From NCBI GenBank assembly GCA_036564195.1, contig DATCLA010000272.1, positions 1 through 25,518 on the forward strand: a stretch of 25,518 nucleotides of DNA, given 5' to 3'. Positions 1 through 7,167 of this stretch are shown here, in pieces. The first letter of the stretch is position 1, and the number at the start of each line of letters is the position of its first letter. The notes beneath the pieces are model-generated. The model was not told where the DNA came from. It saw nothing but the letters and a program-made list of their open reading frames with translations, and did not search any database. The DNA is from DATCLA01 sp036564195. Lineage in GTDB: Bacteria; Bacillota; UBA4882; UBA8346. Position numbers and translations under genes: made by a program.

Positions 1-23
1 TTATAATAGAATGTATATAAAGT

Positions 24-53
24 AAAAGAGCTTTTGAATCTTTTCAAAAGCTT
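24..53 (-). terminator. Rho-independent terminator after tRNA-Gln
   Basis: Read on the minus strand, a 10 bp perfect stem (arms at 43-52 and 29-38, 4-nt loop) is followed by a short T-run (complement of the A's at 24-27). It lies about 20 nt past the 3' end of the tRNA, as expected for a tRNA terminator. The T-run is short, so efficiency is uncertain. Confidence 0.6.
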
Positions 54-72
54 TCTAAAGGACAATTTTAAA

Positions 73-148
73 TGGCTGGGGCGGCAGGACTCGAACCTAC
101 GCATGCGGGAGTCAAAGTCCCGTGCCTTACCGACTTGGCTACGCCCCA
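73..148 (-). tRNA. tRNA-Gln (anticodon TTG)
   Basis: The minus strand folds into a full 76 nt cloverleaf. The 7 bp acceptor stem pairs TGGGGCG with CGCCCCA, the discriminator is G and the CCA end is encoded (73-75). The anticodon stem CGGGA/TCCCG encloses loop CTTTGAC, giving anticodon TTG (Gln, reading CAA and CAG). The T-arm contains the usual GTTCGAGTC. It has its own promoter at 164-192 and terminator at 24-53, so it is transcribed separately from spoVG. Confidence 0.97.
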
Positions 149-163
149 GTAGATGCAAGATAT

Positions 164-192
164 AGTATATCAAGCAACTGCTTTGCTGTCAA
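164..192 (-). promoter_or_regulatory. Sigma-A promoter of tRNA-Gln
   Basis: On the minus strand a perfect -35 TTGACA (187-192) and a -10 TATACT (164-169, 5 of 6 consensus) are separated by exactly 17 nt. The predicted start is about 157, giving a leader of roughly 9 nt before the mature tRNA at 148. Confidence 0.8.
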
Positions 193-193
193 T

Positions 194-218
194 AAAAAAC
201 ACCGACATTTTTGCCGGT
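194..218 (-). terminator. Rho-independent terminator of spoVG
   Basis: On the minus strand arms ACCGGCA (212-218) and TGTCGGT (201-207) form a 7 bp stem with one G-T pair and a 4-nt A loop, followed by a run of T's (complement of the A's at 194-199). It lies about 25 nt beyond the spoVG stop codon and partly overlaps the tRNA-Gln -35 region. Confidence 0.75.
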
Positions 219-243
219 ATTTTTATCCTTAATCAATCTAAAT

Positions 244-498
244 TTATTCCGCTGTTTCGTATTCTTTTAGGATTGCGGTTTGAATTAATTCGCGAGCTTC
301 CTGGGTTATCGGGTGAGCTATATCGCGAAATTCCCCATCGGGAGTTTTGCGGCTGGGCATTGCTACAAATAAACCGTTTTGCCCCTCAATAACCCGAATG
401 TCCCTCACTACAAAAGCATCATCAATCGTAATGGAGGCAATCGCTTTCATCTTGCCATCAGAATTAACCTTTTTAAGACGTACGTCAGTGATGTTCAT
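244..498 (-). CDS. spoVG: Septation/sporulation regulator SpoVG
   Basis: This 84-residue protein matches the SpoVG family over its whole length: an N-terminal MNITDVRLKKV beta strand, a central ITIDDAFVVRDIRVIEG and the hallmark GLFVAMPSRKTPDGEFRDI, ending in the helical ITQEARELIQTAIL. SpoVG is a small nucleic-acid-binding protein affecting asymmetric septation, spore cortex formation and gene expression in Firmicutes. The start at 498 is chosen over a longer in-frame start at 522 because it matches the usual family N-terminus and has an AAGGTGAG ribosome site upstream. It is preceded by a sigma-H-like promoter and followed by its own terminator. glmU, often the next gene in Bacillus, is not adjacent; tRNA-Gln lies there instead. 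Confidence 0.96.
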   Translation of the reverse strand: MNITDVRLKKVNSDGKMKAIASITIDDAFVVRDIRVIEGQNGLFVAMPSRKTPDGEFRDIAHPITQEARELIQTAILKEYETAE

Positions 499-543
499 AA
501 CCCCACTCACCTTTCCATTCATGTTCGAATAGTAATATGTTAA

Positions 544-569
544 AATTCCATAAAATTTTTGAAACTCCT
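544..569 (-). promoter_or_regulatory. Sigma-H-type promoter of spoVG
   Basis: On the minus strand AAGGAGTTT is followed about 11-12 nt later by ATGGAATTT. This fits the sigma-H consensus (-35 RNAGGAWWW, -10 RNNGAATWW) with one mismatch. It sits about 45 nt upstream of the spoVG start. Sigma-H control of spoVG is well established in Bacillus, so the site and the gene support each other. The transcription start itself is inferred. Confidence 0.7.
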
Positions 570-664
570 TCTAACATTGAGAAATTTTACTAAAGTTCTT
601 TTCACTTTACTATATTTCGCTTTCAGAACATTTTATGCTGCTTAATTTTTAAAATTATTTTGTT

Positions 665-1423
665 TTAATTTACAGATTCCGCCAAGATCTGACGGGCTAA
701 AATTAAATCGCCTGGTTTATCCACATCAATCCCAATTTCCGGGTATTGAGAGGCAATTGCAACTGCCTTAATATTAAAAGCCTTGGCAATTCGTTTTTCA
801 ATTTCGGAAATAGTTAACTTTCCTACCAACAAGTTTAAAAAACACTTCCATCCCAATAAGGAACAGAGTTTTAAGGGTTTTTTACGTAAAGCGGCGGCTT
901 TTTTCAGCATTTCAATGTTCTCCAAGATCGCCCGTTCCGCAATTAAGGCCACATTGCCACCGGTAAAGACTCCTTCGCGGAGTTTAACATAAGTCCGGTG
1001 CACTCCTGGGTACTTTGCTTCACAAAGCTCTTTAGCAATGAACGAATAGTAAACATCACCCGAACGGAGTCGGCAATTAGCTAAAAAATCCTCTAATGCT
1101 TCTTTCGTGATTAAAGGAATGTCTGAAGTGGTAACCAGGACCGGTTGATTTTTATTTAAAACAGCCAAACCGTTAAGGAGACTGTCGATCATTGAGTCTC
1201 CCGGTTCCACCCGTTGCGCGATCATGCTTTGACAAAATTCCGTCATAATCGATTCCGGACCGGAGACGACAATCCGTTCAATGGAGGAAACTTTTTTTAA
1301 GGCCATTACGATATATTCCAGCATCGGTCGTCCGGCAATCTCTATTTCTGCTTCATACTGGGCTGAAGAAAGTTTTTGTAAAGGCCCGGTGTTTAAAGCG
1401 CCAGCCAAAATAATCGCATCCAA
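665..1423 (-). CDS. MobA-like nucleotidyltransferase family protein
   Basis: A 252-residue protein of the NTP_transf_3 (MobA/IspD/GlmU-like, GT-A Rossmann) class. The N-terminus MDAIILAGALNTG corresponds to the nucleotide-binding loop. It is followed by IEIAGRPMLEYIVMAL (the IxGxPMxxY motif), VLVTTSDIPLIT (the metal-binding Asp region) and a late FTGGNVALI motif. The loop lacks the usual GGxSxRMGxxK signature, so molybdopterin guanylylation is unlikely and the substrate cannot be assigned. It starts 2 nt after the GntR gene ends and so probably shares its transcript. The ispE-gntR-NTP transferase-spoVG order resembles the setting of glmU in other Firmicutes, but no acetyltransferase hexapeptide repeats are present. 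Being 252 residues, it is a single-domain protein. Confidence 0.8.
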   Translation of the reverse strand: MDAIILAGALNTGPLQKLSSAQYEAEIEIAGRPMLEYIVMALKKVSSIERIVVSGPESIMTEFCQSMIAQRVEPGDSMIDSLLNGLAVLNKNQPVLVTTSDIPLITKEALEDFLANCRLRSGDVYYSFIAKELCEAKYPGVHRTYVKLREGVFTGGNVALIAERAILENIEMLKKAAALRKKPLKLCSLLGWKCFLNLLVGKLTISEIEKRIAKAFNIKAVAIASQYPEIGIDVDKPGDLILARQILAESVN

Positions 1424-1425
1424 AG

Positions 1426-2121
1426 TTAACCACCCCCAACATTCCTGGCCTTTTGGTAGACACTCATCAGGCTGTTTTCCGCATTTTCAATATGTTCTTT
1501 AGCCAATTCCCGGGCTAATTGGCCATCCCGGATGGAGATTGCTTCCACTATTTTTCGATGTTCCTCCAAGGCAGTTTTCATCCGGCCCGGGTAAGAGAGG
1601 GAGGTAGTCCGGAACCGTTGAATCTGCTCCCGTAAATTATTGATGATCTGGGATAAATGGTTATTATGGCTAGACTGATACAACAAAGTATGAAAATCCG
1701 TATCAGTTTGAACCACCCGGCTTAATTCACCCTCTTCAATATCGGCAGCTATTTTAACCAGATACCGCTCTAAATTTTCCAGTTCTTCTTCGGTAATTCG
1801 TTCTGCCGCCAACTCAGCAGCCAACCCTTCCAAAGCGCCCCGGATTTCAAAGACATCGGTTACATCTTTGATCGATAGTCCGGCTACATAAGCGCCTTTC
1901 CTGGGAACCATCACTACCAGGCCTTCCCGTTCCAATTTACGAATAGCTTCCCGGACCGGTGTCCGGCTAACCCCCATCTCCTCTGCCAATTGGATCTCCA
2001 TCAGCCGTTCACCCGGACTTAATTGCCCGGAAATAATCGCCTCACGAAGCGATTCAAAGACTAACTCGCGTAACGGTTTATAACTATCCAATTTAATTGG
2101 TACTAAAGGTTTTCGAGCCAT
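1426..2121 (-). CDS. GntR-family transcriptional regulator, FadR/FCD subfamily
   Basis: A 231-residue regulator. The N-terminal winged helix-turn-helix (about residues 10-75) contains SLREAIISGQLSPGERLMEIQLAEEMGVSR and TPVREAIRKLEREGLV, the GntR signature. The C-terminal all-helical FCD domain (about 85-220) keeps the metal-site pattern: DTDFH, EEHRKIVEAI and KEHIENA. FCD regulators generally bind small acids or metals; the ligand here is unknown. A strong ribosome site (GGGAGGT) precedes the start. It lies 38 nt after ispE and 2 nt before the nucleotidyltransferase gene, suggesting one operon. No palindromic operator was recognised. Confidence 0.92.
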   Translation of the reverse strand: MARKPLVPIKLDSYKPLRELVFESLREAIISGQLSPGERLMEIQLAEEMGVSRTPVREAIRKLEREGLVVMVPRKGAYVAGLSIKDVTDVFEIRGALEGLAAELAAERITEEELENLERYLVKIAADIEEGELSRVVQTDTDFHTLLYQSSHNNHLSQIINNLREQIQRFRTTSLSYPGRMKTALEEHRKIVEAISIRDGQLARELAKEHIENAENSLMSVYQKARNVGGG

Positions 2122-2159
2122 ACTTTTACCTCCCTACTTTTAACCCCAAACAAGCTACA

Positions 2160-3002
2160 TTAGTTTTTAAAATCACAAAGAGATTTAAACCAAAGTTCCG
2201 GCAGTTCCTGAAGGATCAGGCCGATACAAGCCTCGGGAGGGTCTAAGGCAAATACTGAGGGACCGCTTCCGGACATCAGACAATGGACTGCCCCAAAGCG
2301 TCTTAAAGTCGCTTTTATCTTAACCACTTCCGGATAGCGCGGCAAAACAACTTCTTCTAAAACATTACCCCAGCTATCTGCCAACCGTTCTAAATTACCT
2401 TCTTGTAAAGCTGCGATTACTTCGGTTACTTGAGGATGGCGCTGGATCGTCTCCACCACCAACTGTCTGTAAACGGCAGCGGTAGAAACCGCTACATTTG
2501 GAGTTATTATTAGCACCCGGCATTTTAAGGACGAAGCAAACGGTGTCAGCTGTTCCCCGATTCCTTGAGCCCGGGCGGTTTGTTGTAAGACACAAAAAGG
2601 GACATCAGCACCTAACTTCAGTCCCAATTCCATCAGTTCCACAGTAGTTAAACCTAGTTGCCACAGTTGATTAAGCCCGTTTAAGACCGCAGCCGCATCA
2701 CTGCTGCCGCCTGCTAAACCGGCAGCCACCGGTATCTTCTTATGAATAGTTATTCTTACACCGTCAGCAATTGCCATCTCCCGGCGCAGCAGGTCTGCAG
2801 CCTGCCAAGCCAAATTACGGCAGTCGGTTGGCAACTGCGGCTGATTACAGAATAATTCCAGCTCCGGACTGGGTTCTAAAACAATCTCATCAGCTAAAGT
2901 CAAAGGTTGCATAACCATATCGACTTCATGGTAACCATTGGGACGCCGTCTTAAGACATCTAAAGCTAAATTAATTTTGGCCGGTGCTAAAATTTTTATC
3001 AT
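2160..3002 (-). CDS. ispE: 4-diphosphocytidyl-2-C-methyl-D-erythritol kinase
   Basis: A 280-residue GHMP kinase of the non-mevalonate (MEP) isoprenoid pathway. It phosphorylates the 2-hydroxyl of CDP-methylerythritol using ATP in the cytosol. Diagnostic motifs are APAKINLALDVLRRRPNGYHEV at the N-terminus (substrate-binding Lys and the GYHE turn), the ATP loop PVAAGLAGGSSDAAAVLNGL near residues 90-110, KLGADVPFCV, and the C-terminal LMSGSGPSVFAL (GHMP C motif). Length matches the family. It is the first gene of the apparent ispE-gntR-nucleotidyltransferase operon. Confidence 0.97.
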   Translation of the reverse strand: MIKILAPAKINLALDVLRRRPNGYHEVDMVMQPLTLADEIVLEPSPELELFCNQPQLPTDCRNLAWQAADLLRREMAIADGVRITIHKKIPVAAGLAGGSSDAAAVLNGLNQLWQLGLTTVELMELGLKLGADVPFCVLQQTARAQGIGEQLTPFASSLKCRVLIITPNVAVSTAAVYRQLVVETIQRHPQVTEVIAALQEGNLERLADSWGNVLEEVVLPRYPEVVKIKATLRRFGAVHCLMSGSGPSVFALDPPEACIGLILQELPELWFKSLCDFKN

Positions 3003-3121
3003 AGATTTCCCTTTAAAATATATCCAATAAGTTTAAATCTAGTAATCGCCAAAATGAGGTTAATTTTAATACAACCAAATATATTAGCTAACTAAATAGT
3101 AATTCCTGCCTTATTGTATAC

Positions 3122-3150
3122 AAAAATACACCGGTTTAAAAACCAGTGTA
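3122..3150 (-). terminator. Rho-independent terminator of ffs
   Basis: On the minus strand a stem of about 10 bp (arms 3140-3150 and 3127-3137, one T-G pair) with a small loop is followed by a T-run at 3126-3122. It starts 12 nt after the 3' end of the SRP RNA helix. Confidence 0.75.
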
Positions 3151-3161
3151 AAAACTTGAAT

Positions 3162-3433
3162 ATGGCCGGGCACCAAACTCCGGCCGAGTTTTCCCAAACG
3201 TACCGGGTTAGCCGACTCCAGTCAGGTGTTTCTACGGCACACAAAAATTTCTACTTACCGCTGCTTCCTTCCGGACCTGACGGGGTTCATAGACTTTTGT
3301 TGCGTAGGGCCCAACCATCAACGCCACTTGATCCGGCCGGACTCACGAAAACCGGCCTCGGTTTGGAATTCGGCCCTGCTATAGCGGATTGCAAGTAACA
3401 GGGCACCGCTACCTCCCCGCCTAGCCCGACCAT
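3162..3433 (-). ncRNA. ffs: Signal recognition particle RNA, long Gram-positive type
   Basis: On the minus strand the almost invariant domain IV hairpin GTCAGGTCCGGAAGGAAGCA is readable around 3263-3282, and the Alu-domain segments GGGGAGGTAGCGGTGCCCTG and GCAATCCGCTATAGCAGGG lie near the 5' end. The ends close on each other: ATGGTCGGGC (3424-3433) pairs over 10 bp with GCCCGGCCAT (3162-3171, one T-G pair). This gives a molecule of about 272 nt, the size of the Bacillus long SRP RNA with an Alu domain. It assembles with Ffh to deliver nascent membrane and secreted proteins. Exact processed ends are inferred from the terminal helix. Confidence 0.95.
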
Positions 3434-3452
3434 AAACTTGATTTGAATAATC

Positions 3453-3481
3453 AGTATATTTATTTTACCATATTCCAATAA
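3453..3481 (-). promoter_or_regulatory. Possible promoter of ffs
   Basis: On the minus strand TATACT (3453-3458) is a good -10 element, with a weak -35 TTATTG (3476-3481) at 17 nt spacing. Transcription would start about 12-14 nt upstream of the mature RNA. The -35 match is poor, so this is tentative. Confidence 0.4.
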
Positions 3482-3583
3482 ATCCGCAACCGGAAATTTA
3501 ATCCTGATTACTCGATCTTACCTCTACGGACAATAATTTATTGAGATAACCTCCTCATGCGGTTTCTGTTAAACTCCATTTGA

Positions 3584-3952
3584 TTAGAATCGATTGACCC
3601 AATACTTTGGCTGTCCTTCCAGCAATGCTTGCTTCACTTGCTCCGCTACTTTTCATTGCAATTAGGTAATGGAATTAGTAGAATACCAGCTTATATGGGG
3701 AGTAATGAGCACATTATCAAAAGCTGATAGCAAGCGTTTATTAATCTGTCTTTCATCCAGTTCGACTCCGCCTAACTTTCCTTCTTTCAACACTTCTACG
3801 AAAGCTTTTTCATTAATCAACGCCCCGCGGGAGGTATTAATTAAATAAGCACCATCTTTCATCATTGCTAAAGTTTCTTTATTAATCATTTGCTTAGTCT
3901 CTGGGGTAGCCGGAGCATGAATTGAGACAGCATGAATGCTTATTACAACGCC
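3584..3952 (-). pseudogene. Remnant of a D-2-hydroxyacid dehydrogenase (C-terminal part)
   Basis: The minus-strand frame encodes a recognisable C-terminal piece of the NAD-binding domain of the D-isomer-specific 2-hydroxyacid dehydrogenase family: SIHAPATPETKQMINKE, then MKDGAYLINTSRGALINE, then NVLITPHISWYSTNSI. It is interrupted by in-frame stops (TAA at 3662-3664, TGA at 3653-3655). The same frame then continues with KVAEQVKQALLEGQPKYWVN, the normal C-terminal helix of the family, to a stop at 3584. The catalytic domain and the GxGxxG half of the Rossmann fold are absent upstream, where a tRNA terminator lies instead. The usual ALDVFE-EPP segment is shortened to ELDERQINK. The segment SIHAVSIHAP may hold a small internal duplication. 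No ribosome site or promoter is evident. It is a decayed fragment; the original substrate (lactate, phosphoglycerate or other) cannot be told. Confidence 0.85.
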
Positions 3953-4005
3953 GTTTATACCTAAATTAAGATAAATTTTTTGGGAAAACCCCACTTTTAT
4001 TATAC

Positions 4006-4031
4006 AAAAAACCAACCTCCACTGGTTGGTT
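4006..4031 (-). terminator. Rho-independent terminator of tRNA-Ser(GGA)
   Basis: On the minus strand AACCAACC (4024-4031) and GGTTGGTT (4010-4017) form a perfect 8 bp stem with a 6-nt loop, followed by T's at 4009-4006. It lies 13 nt after the tRNA CCA end. Confidence 0.8.
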
Positions 4032-4044
4032 ATCTTTTCATTAA

Positions 4045-4132
4045 TGGCGGAGAGATAGGGATTCGAACCCTAGAGGCTGTTACACCTACACGCGCTCCAG
4101 GCGTGCGCCTTCGACCGCTCGGCCATCTCTCC
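4045..4132 (-). tRNA. tRNA-Ser (anticodon GGA)
   Basis: The minus strand folds into an 88 nt class II tRNA. The acceptor stem pairs GGAGAGA with TCTCTCC, with discriminator G and encoded CCA (4045-4047). The anticodon stem CACGC/GCGTG encloses loop CTGGAGC (anticodon GGA, Ser codons UCC/UCU). A long variable arm follows, and the T-loop is GGTTCGAATCC. Confidence 0.97.
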
Positions 4133-4154
4133 ATAATTTGATTGTCGATTTAAA

Positions 4155-4183
4155 ATTATAACATAACTGATAACTTAAATAAA
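4155..4183 (-). promoter_or_regulatory. Probable promoter of tRNA-Ser(GGA)
   Basis: On the minus strand a perfect -10 TATAAT (4155-4160) lies 17 nt from a weak -35 TTTATT (4178-4183). The predicted start near 4148 gives a leader of about 16 nt. The -10 is strong and the -35 poor. Confidence 0.55.
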
Positions 4184-4237
4184 GCTTTTTTTGGCGGTAA
4201 ATTCGGGAAACCTGAAACTAATTGATTATTAAATAAT

Positions 4238-4328
4238 TGGCGGAGAGAGCGAGATTCGAACTCGCGAGGGACTTAACATCCCTACCCGCTTTCGAGGCGG
4301 GCGCCTTCAACCACTCAGCCATCTCTCC
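4238..4328 (-). tRNA. tRNA-Ser (anticodon CGA)
   Basis: The minus strand gives a 91 nt class II tRNA. The acceptor stem GGAGAGA pairs with its 3' arm, with discriminator G and encoded CCA (4238-4240). The anticodon stem CCCGC/GCGGG encloses loop CTCGAAA (anticodon CGA, Ser codon UCG). A long variable arm is present and the T-loop is GTTCGAATC. It begins 26 nt after the tadA stop codon, so it may be read from the tadA transcript; no clear terminator separates them. Confidence 0.96.
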
Positions 4329-4354
4329 AAAGGTTGCTTACAGCTTTAAAATTA

Positions 4355-4831
4355 TTAACGTCTTTCCCGAAAAAATTCTTTTAATAATTTAGCACAGTCT
4401 TCCGCCAAGACCCCTTTGGTAACTTCCAGACGGTGGTTAAGCCTTTCATCCTGTACCAGGTTTATTAAGCTTCCGGCAGCCCCGGTCTTGGGGTCAGCCG
4501 CACCATAGACTAATTTACCGACTCGAGCCTGGACCAAGGCGCCGGCACACATGGGACAGGGTTCAAGGGTACTATACAAGATTGTACCTGATAACCGCCA
4601 GTGTTTCCGCAGGCTGGCCCCCTGGCGCAATACCAAAATTTCCGCATGGGCAGTGGGATCTCCGCTAGTCTCCCGTAAGTTAAACGCCCGGGCAATAATT
4701 TTGGTTTCATAAACCAAAACTGCGCCCACCGGTACTTCGCCATTTTGGGCAGCCTTTTCTGCCTCGATCAGGGCCTGTTCCATAAAAAACCGATCTAACT
4801 GAGACTGAGTTGCATTAAATGTAAGGTTCAT
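4355..4831 (-). CDS. tadA: tRNA-specific adenosine deaminase TadA
   Basis: A 158-residue zinc deaminase that converts A34 of tRNA-Arg(ACG) to inosine so that one tRNA reads CGU, CGC and CGA. The cytidine-deaminase-fold active site is intact: DPTAHAEILVL with His62 and Glu64, and EPCPMCAGAL with Cys92 and Cys95 as zinc ligands. NGEVPVGAV and the C-terminal GAAGSLINL are also typical. The open frame extends to a TTG at 4882, but the ATG at 4831 matches the usual family length and has a weak GGTG site. It lies between gyrB and two serine tRNA genes near ffs, similar to the tRNA-Ser/tadA/ffs neighbourhood of Bacillus. Confidence 0.96.
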   Translation of the reverse strand: MNLTFNATQSQLDRFFMEQALIEAEKAAQNGEVPVGAVLVYETKIIARAFNLRETSGDPTAHAEILVLRQGASLRKHWRLSGTILYSTLEPCPMCAGALVQARVGKLVYGAADPKTGAAGSLINLVQDERLNHRLEVTKGVLAEDCAKLLKEFFRERR

Positions 4832-4894
4832 TACAACACCATTTATATTAACATAAGCGACTATGAAAAAGCAAGATACCAATTTAAGGTTTCA

Positions 4895-6814
4895 TTAGAT
4901 ATCCAAATTTCTGACCTCGGGTGCATGGGTCAGAATATAATCTCTACGGGGCTCCACTTTATCTCCCATTAACATAGAGAAGGTCTGGTCCGCTTCGATA
5001 GCGTCAGCTAACGTAACCTGGTAGATTACCCGGCTTTCCGGATTCATCGTTGTCTCCCAAAGCTGTTCCGCGTTCATCTCCCCTAAACCTTTATACCGTT
5101 GCACCGTTATATTTTGGCGTCCAATTTTATTTAACAGTTCATCCAATTCTCCATCGGAATAGGCATAATACTCGTTTTTGCCCTGTTTAACATAGTATAA
5201 TGGCGGCTGGGCAATATAGACACAACCATTCTGAATTAACGGAGTCATAAAACGGTAGAAAAAGGTTAATAGCAAAGTCCGGATATGGGCTCCATCTACA
5301 TCTGCATCGGTCATGGAAATAATTTTATAATAGCGCAACTTGCTAAAATCAAAGTCATCGCCAATTCCGGTTCCTAAGGCCGTAATCATGGCTTTAATCT
5401 CTTCATTGCTTAGCATCCGGTCCAATCGGGCCTTTTCCACATTAAGAATTTTTCCCCGTAACGGAAGAATAGCCTGAAATTTCCGATCCCGGCCCTGTTT
5501 GGCGGAACCGCCGGCCGAGTCACCCTCGACGATGAATAATTCTGATTTTTTAGGTTCTTTTGAGGAACAATCAGCCAGCTTTCCGGGGAGTGAGCTTACT
5601 TCCAGAGCACTTTTGCGCCGGGTAAGTTCTTTAGCTTTTCGGGCGGCATCACGGGCTCTTGCTGCTAAAATACATTTTTCAATAATTTTTTTGGCTGAGG
5701 CTGGGTTTTCTTCAAGGAAATCAGCCAAACCCTCACTGGTGACTGCCTCTACTAAACTGCGGATTTCACTATTACCCAATTTAGTTTTGGTCTGCCCCTC
5801 AAACTGGGGAAAACGTAACTTTACACTAATTATGCCCGTCAACCCCTCACGGACATCATCACCAGTTAAATTGGACTCGTTTTCTTTAATGAGATTATTC
5901 TTCTTGGCATACTCATTTAAAGTACGAGTAAGGGCAGAACGGAACCCGGCAAGATGGGTGCCGCCTTCAGTGGTGTTGATATTATTGGCAAAGGAAAAGA
6001 TCGTTTCATTATAACCGTCGTTGTATTGTAAAGCCACTTCCACTTCATTTTCATCGACCCGTTTGTTAAGATAAAAAATATCCTTATGGATTGGATTTTT
6101 ATTTTTATTTAAATGTTCTACAAAAGAGACAATTCCGCCGTTGTAATGATATTCAACTTCCTTATGACTTTTTTCCTCTCTCAAAATAATTCTGACCCCA
6201 CCGTTTAAAAAAGCCAGTTCCCGAAGGCGGTGGGTTAAATATTCAAAACTGAAATCACAGGTTTCAAAGATTTCCGGATCGGGCCAAAAGCGAATCTTGG
6301 TACCGGTATTCGTAGCAGTCCCGATGGCTGTTACCGGAGCATCGGCTTTACCCCGATGATAGCTTTGGTAATACAGCTGGCCTTCTCTTTTAACCCAGAC
6401 TTCCAATCGGGTAGATAAAGCATTTACCACTGATACTCCGACACCGTGCAAGCCCCCGGAGACTTTATAACCCTTACCACCAAATTTACCACCGGCATGT
6501 AAGATCGTTAAAACAACCTCCAAAGCAGATTTTTTCTCTTTGGGGTGAATGTCAACAGGGATCCCCCGTCCGTTATCTTCCACTGAAACCGAACCGTCAG
6601 CCAGCAGTTCCACAACAATCTGGTTACAAAATCCGGCTAATGCCTCATCAATACTATTGTCAATCACTTCATAGACTAAGTGATGCAATCCATGATAGTC
6701 GGTACTGCCAATATACATACTCGGCCTTTTTCTTACTGCCTCTAAACCTTCCAGTACCTGGATTTGATTGGCATTATAATCCGATTCCCGGCGATTTAAA
6801 ACATCCTGTTCCAT
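4895..6814 (-). CDS. gyrB: DNA gyrase subunit B
   Basis: A 639-residue type IIA topoisomerase subunit. With GyrA it introduces negative supercoils using ATP. The N-terminal GHKL ATPase contains EVIDNSIDEALAG, EDNGRGIPVDIH and the ATP lid GGKGYKVSGGLHGVGVSVVN. A transducer domain follows (to about 390). The TOPRIM domain has ELFIVEGDSAGGSAKQGRDR, PLRGKILNVEKA and the metal site MTDADVDGAHIRTLLLTF. The C-terminus has the conserved QRYKGLGEMNAEQLWETTMNP. The start at 6814 is preferred over TTG/GTG codons up to 6847 because an AGGGGAG ribosome site sits 11 nt upstream. It follows remB by 87 nt. gyrA, often the next gene, is absent here; tadA follows. Confidence 0.97.
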   Translation of the reverse strand: MEQDVLNRRESDYNANQIQVLEGLEAVRKRPSMYIGSTDYHGLHHLVYEVIDNSIDEALAGFCNQIVVELLADGSVSVEDNGRGIPVDIHPKEKKSALEVVLTILHAGGKFGGKGYKVSGGLHGVGVSVVNALSTRLEVWVKREGQLYYQSYHRGKADAPVTAIGTATNTGTKIRFWPDPEIFETCDFSFEYLTHRLRELAFLNGGVRIILREEKSHKEVEYHYNGGIVSFVEHLNKNKNPIHKDIFYLNKRVDENEVEVALQYNDGYNETIFSFANNINTTEGGTHLAGFRSALTRTLNEYAKKNNLIKENESNLTGDDVREGLTGIISVKLRFPQFEGQTKTKLGNSEIRSLVEAVTSEGLADFLEENPASAKKIIEKCILAARARDAARKAKELTRRKSALEVSSLPGKLADCSSKEPKKSELFIVEGDSAGGSAKQGRDRKFQAILPLRGKILNVEKARLDRMLSNEEIKAMITALGTGIGDDFDFSKLRYYKIISMTDADVDGAHIRTLLLTFFYRFMTPLIQNGCVYIAQPPLYYVKQGKNEYYAYSDGELDELLNKIGRQNITVQRYKGLGEMNAEQLWETTMNPESRVIYQVTLADAIEADQTFSMLMGDKVEPRRDYILTHAPEVRNLDI

Positions 6815-6901
6815 CTGACCATAATCTCCCCTCGTCACCAAGATCAATCAAGCAAAATTGAAAATTTTTAGTTTAGAATAGTTTTGTTCATAATTGGATA
6901 T

Positions 6902-7153
6902 TTATACTAATTCACTAACAAAGCCGGCTCTTTTTTTTAAAGTATGTGTCGAAATCGGCGAAAGATAGATTTTTTGGTCGGTAATAATGATTGATTTCCA
7001 ATCTTTGGTGCCGATTTGCTGGATAGTCTTTTGATCCCAGGCTTTTTGAATAAATTGCTGATTGGTTTTGGCCCCCAGGTCATTTTCGATATTAATTATA
7101 ACAATTATCTTACTTAAATCGGTTAACGTATCATCGCCGAGATGTAAAAACAT
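6902..7153 (-). CDS. remB: Extracellular matrix/DUF370 regulator RemB (YaaB-like)
   Basis: An 83-residue DUF370 protein. MFLHLGDDTLTDLSKIIVIINIE is the typical start of the RemB/YaaB branch, and SIIITDQKIYLSPISTHTLKKRA is the conserved C-terminal strand and tail. The recF-remB-gyrB position is that of yaaB in Bacillus. The related RemA protein is a DNA-binding regulator of matrix and osmoprotection genes; the RemB role is less defined. A GAGGGGGA ribosome site precedes the ATG. It starts 14 nt after the DUF721 gene and is probably co-transcribed. Confidence 0.9.
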   Translation of the reverse strand: MFLHLGDDTLTDLSKIIVIINIENDLGAKTNQQFIQKAWDQKTIQQIGTKDWKSIIITDQKIYLSPISTHTLKKRAGFVSELV

Positions 7154-7167
7154 TGAAGTTCCCCCTC

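Noticed and set aside
3114..3478. Open frames of 94 and 63 codons across 3114-3398 (plus) and 3287-3478 (minus)
   Set aside because: Both lie across the SRP RNA gene, whose conserved hairpin and terminal helix explain the sequence; neither encodes a recognisable protein.
4832..4882. N-terminal extension of tadA from a TTG codon
   Set aside because: The extra 17 residues are not typical of TadA and no ribosome site precedes the TTG.
5499..6014. 171-codon plus-strand frame opposite gyrB
   Set aside because: It is antisense to the highly conserved GyrB core, and its translation shows no family features.
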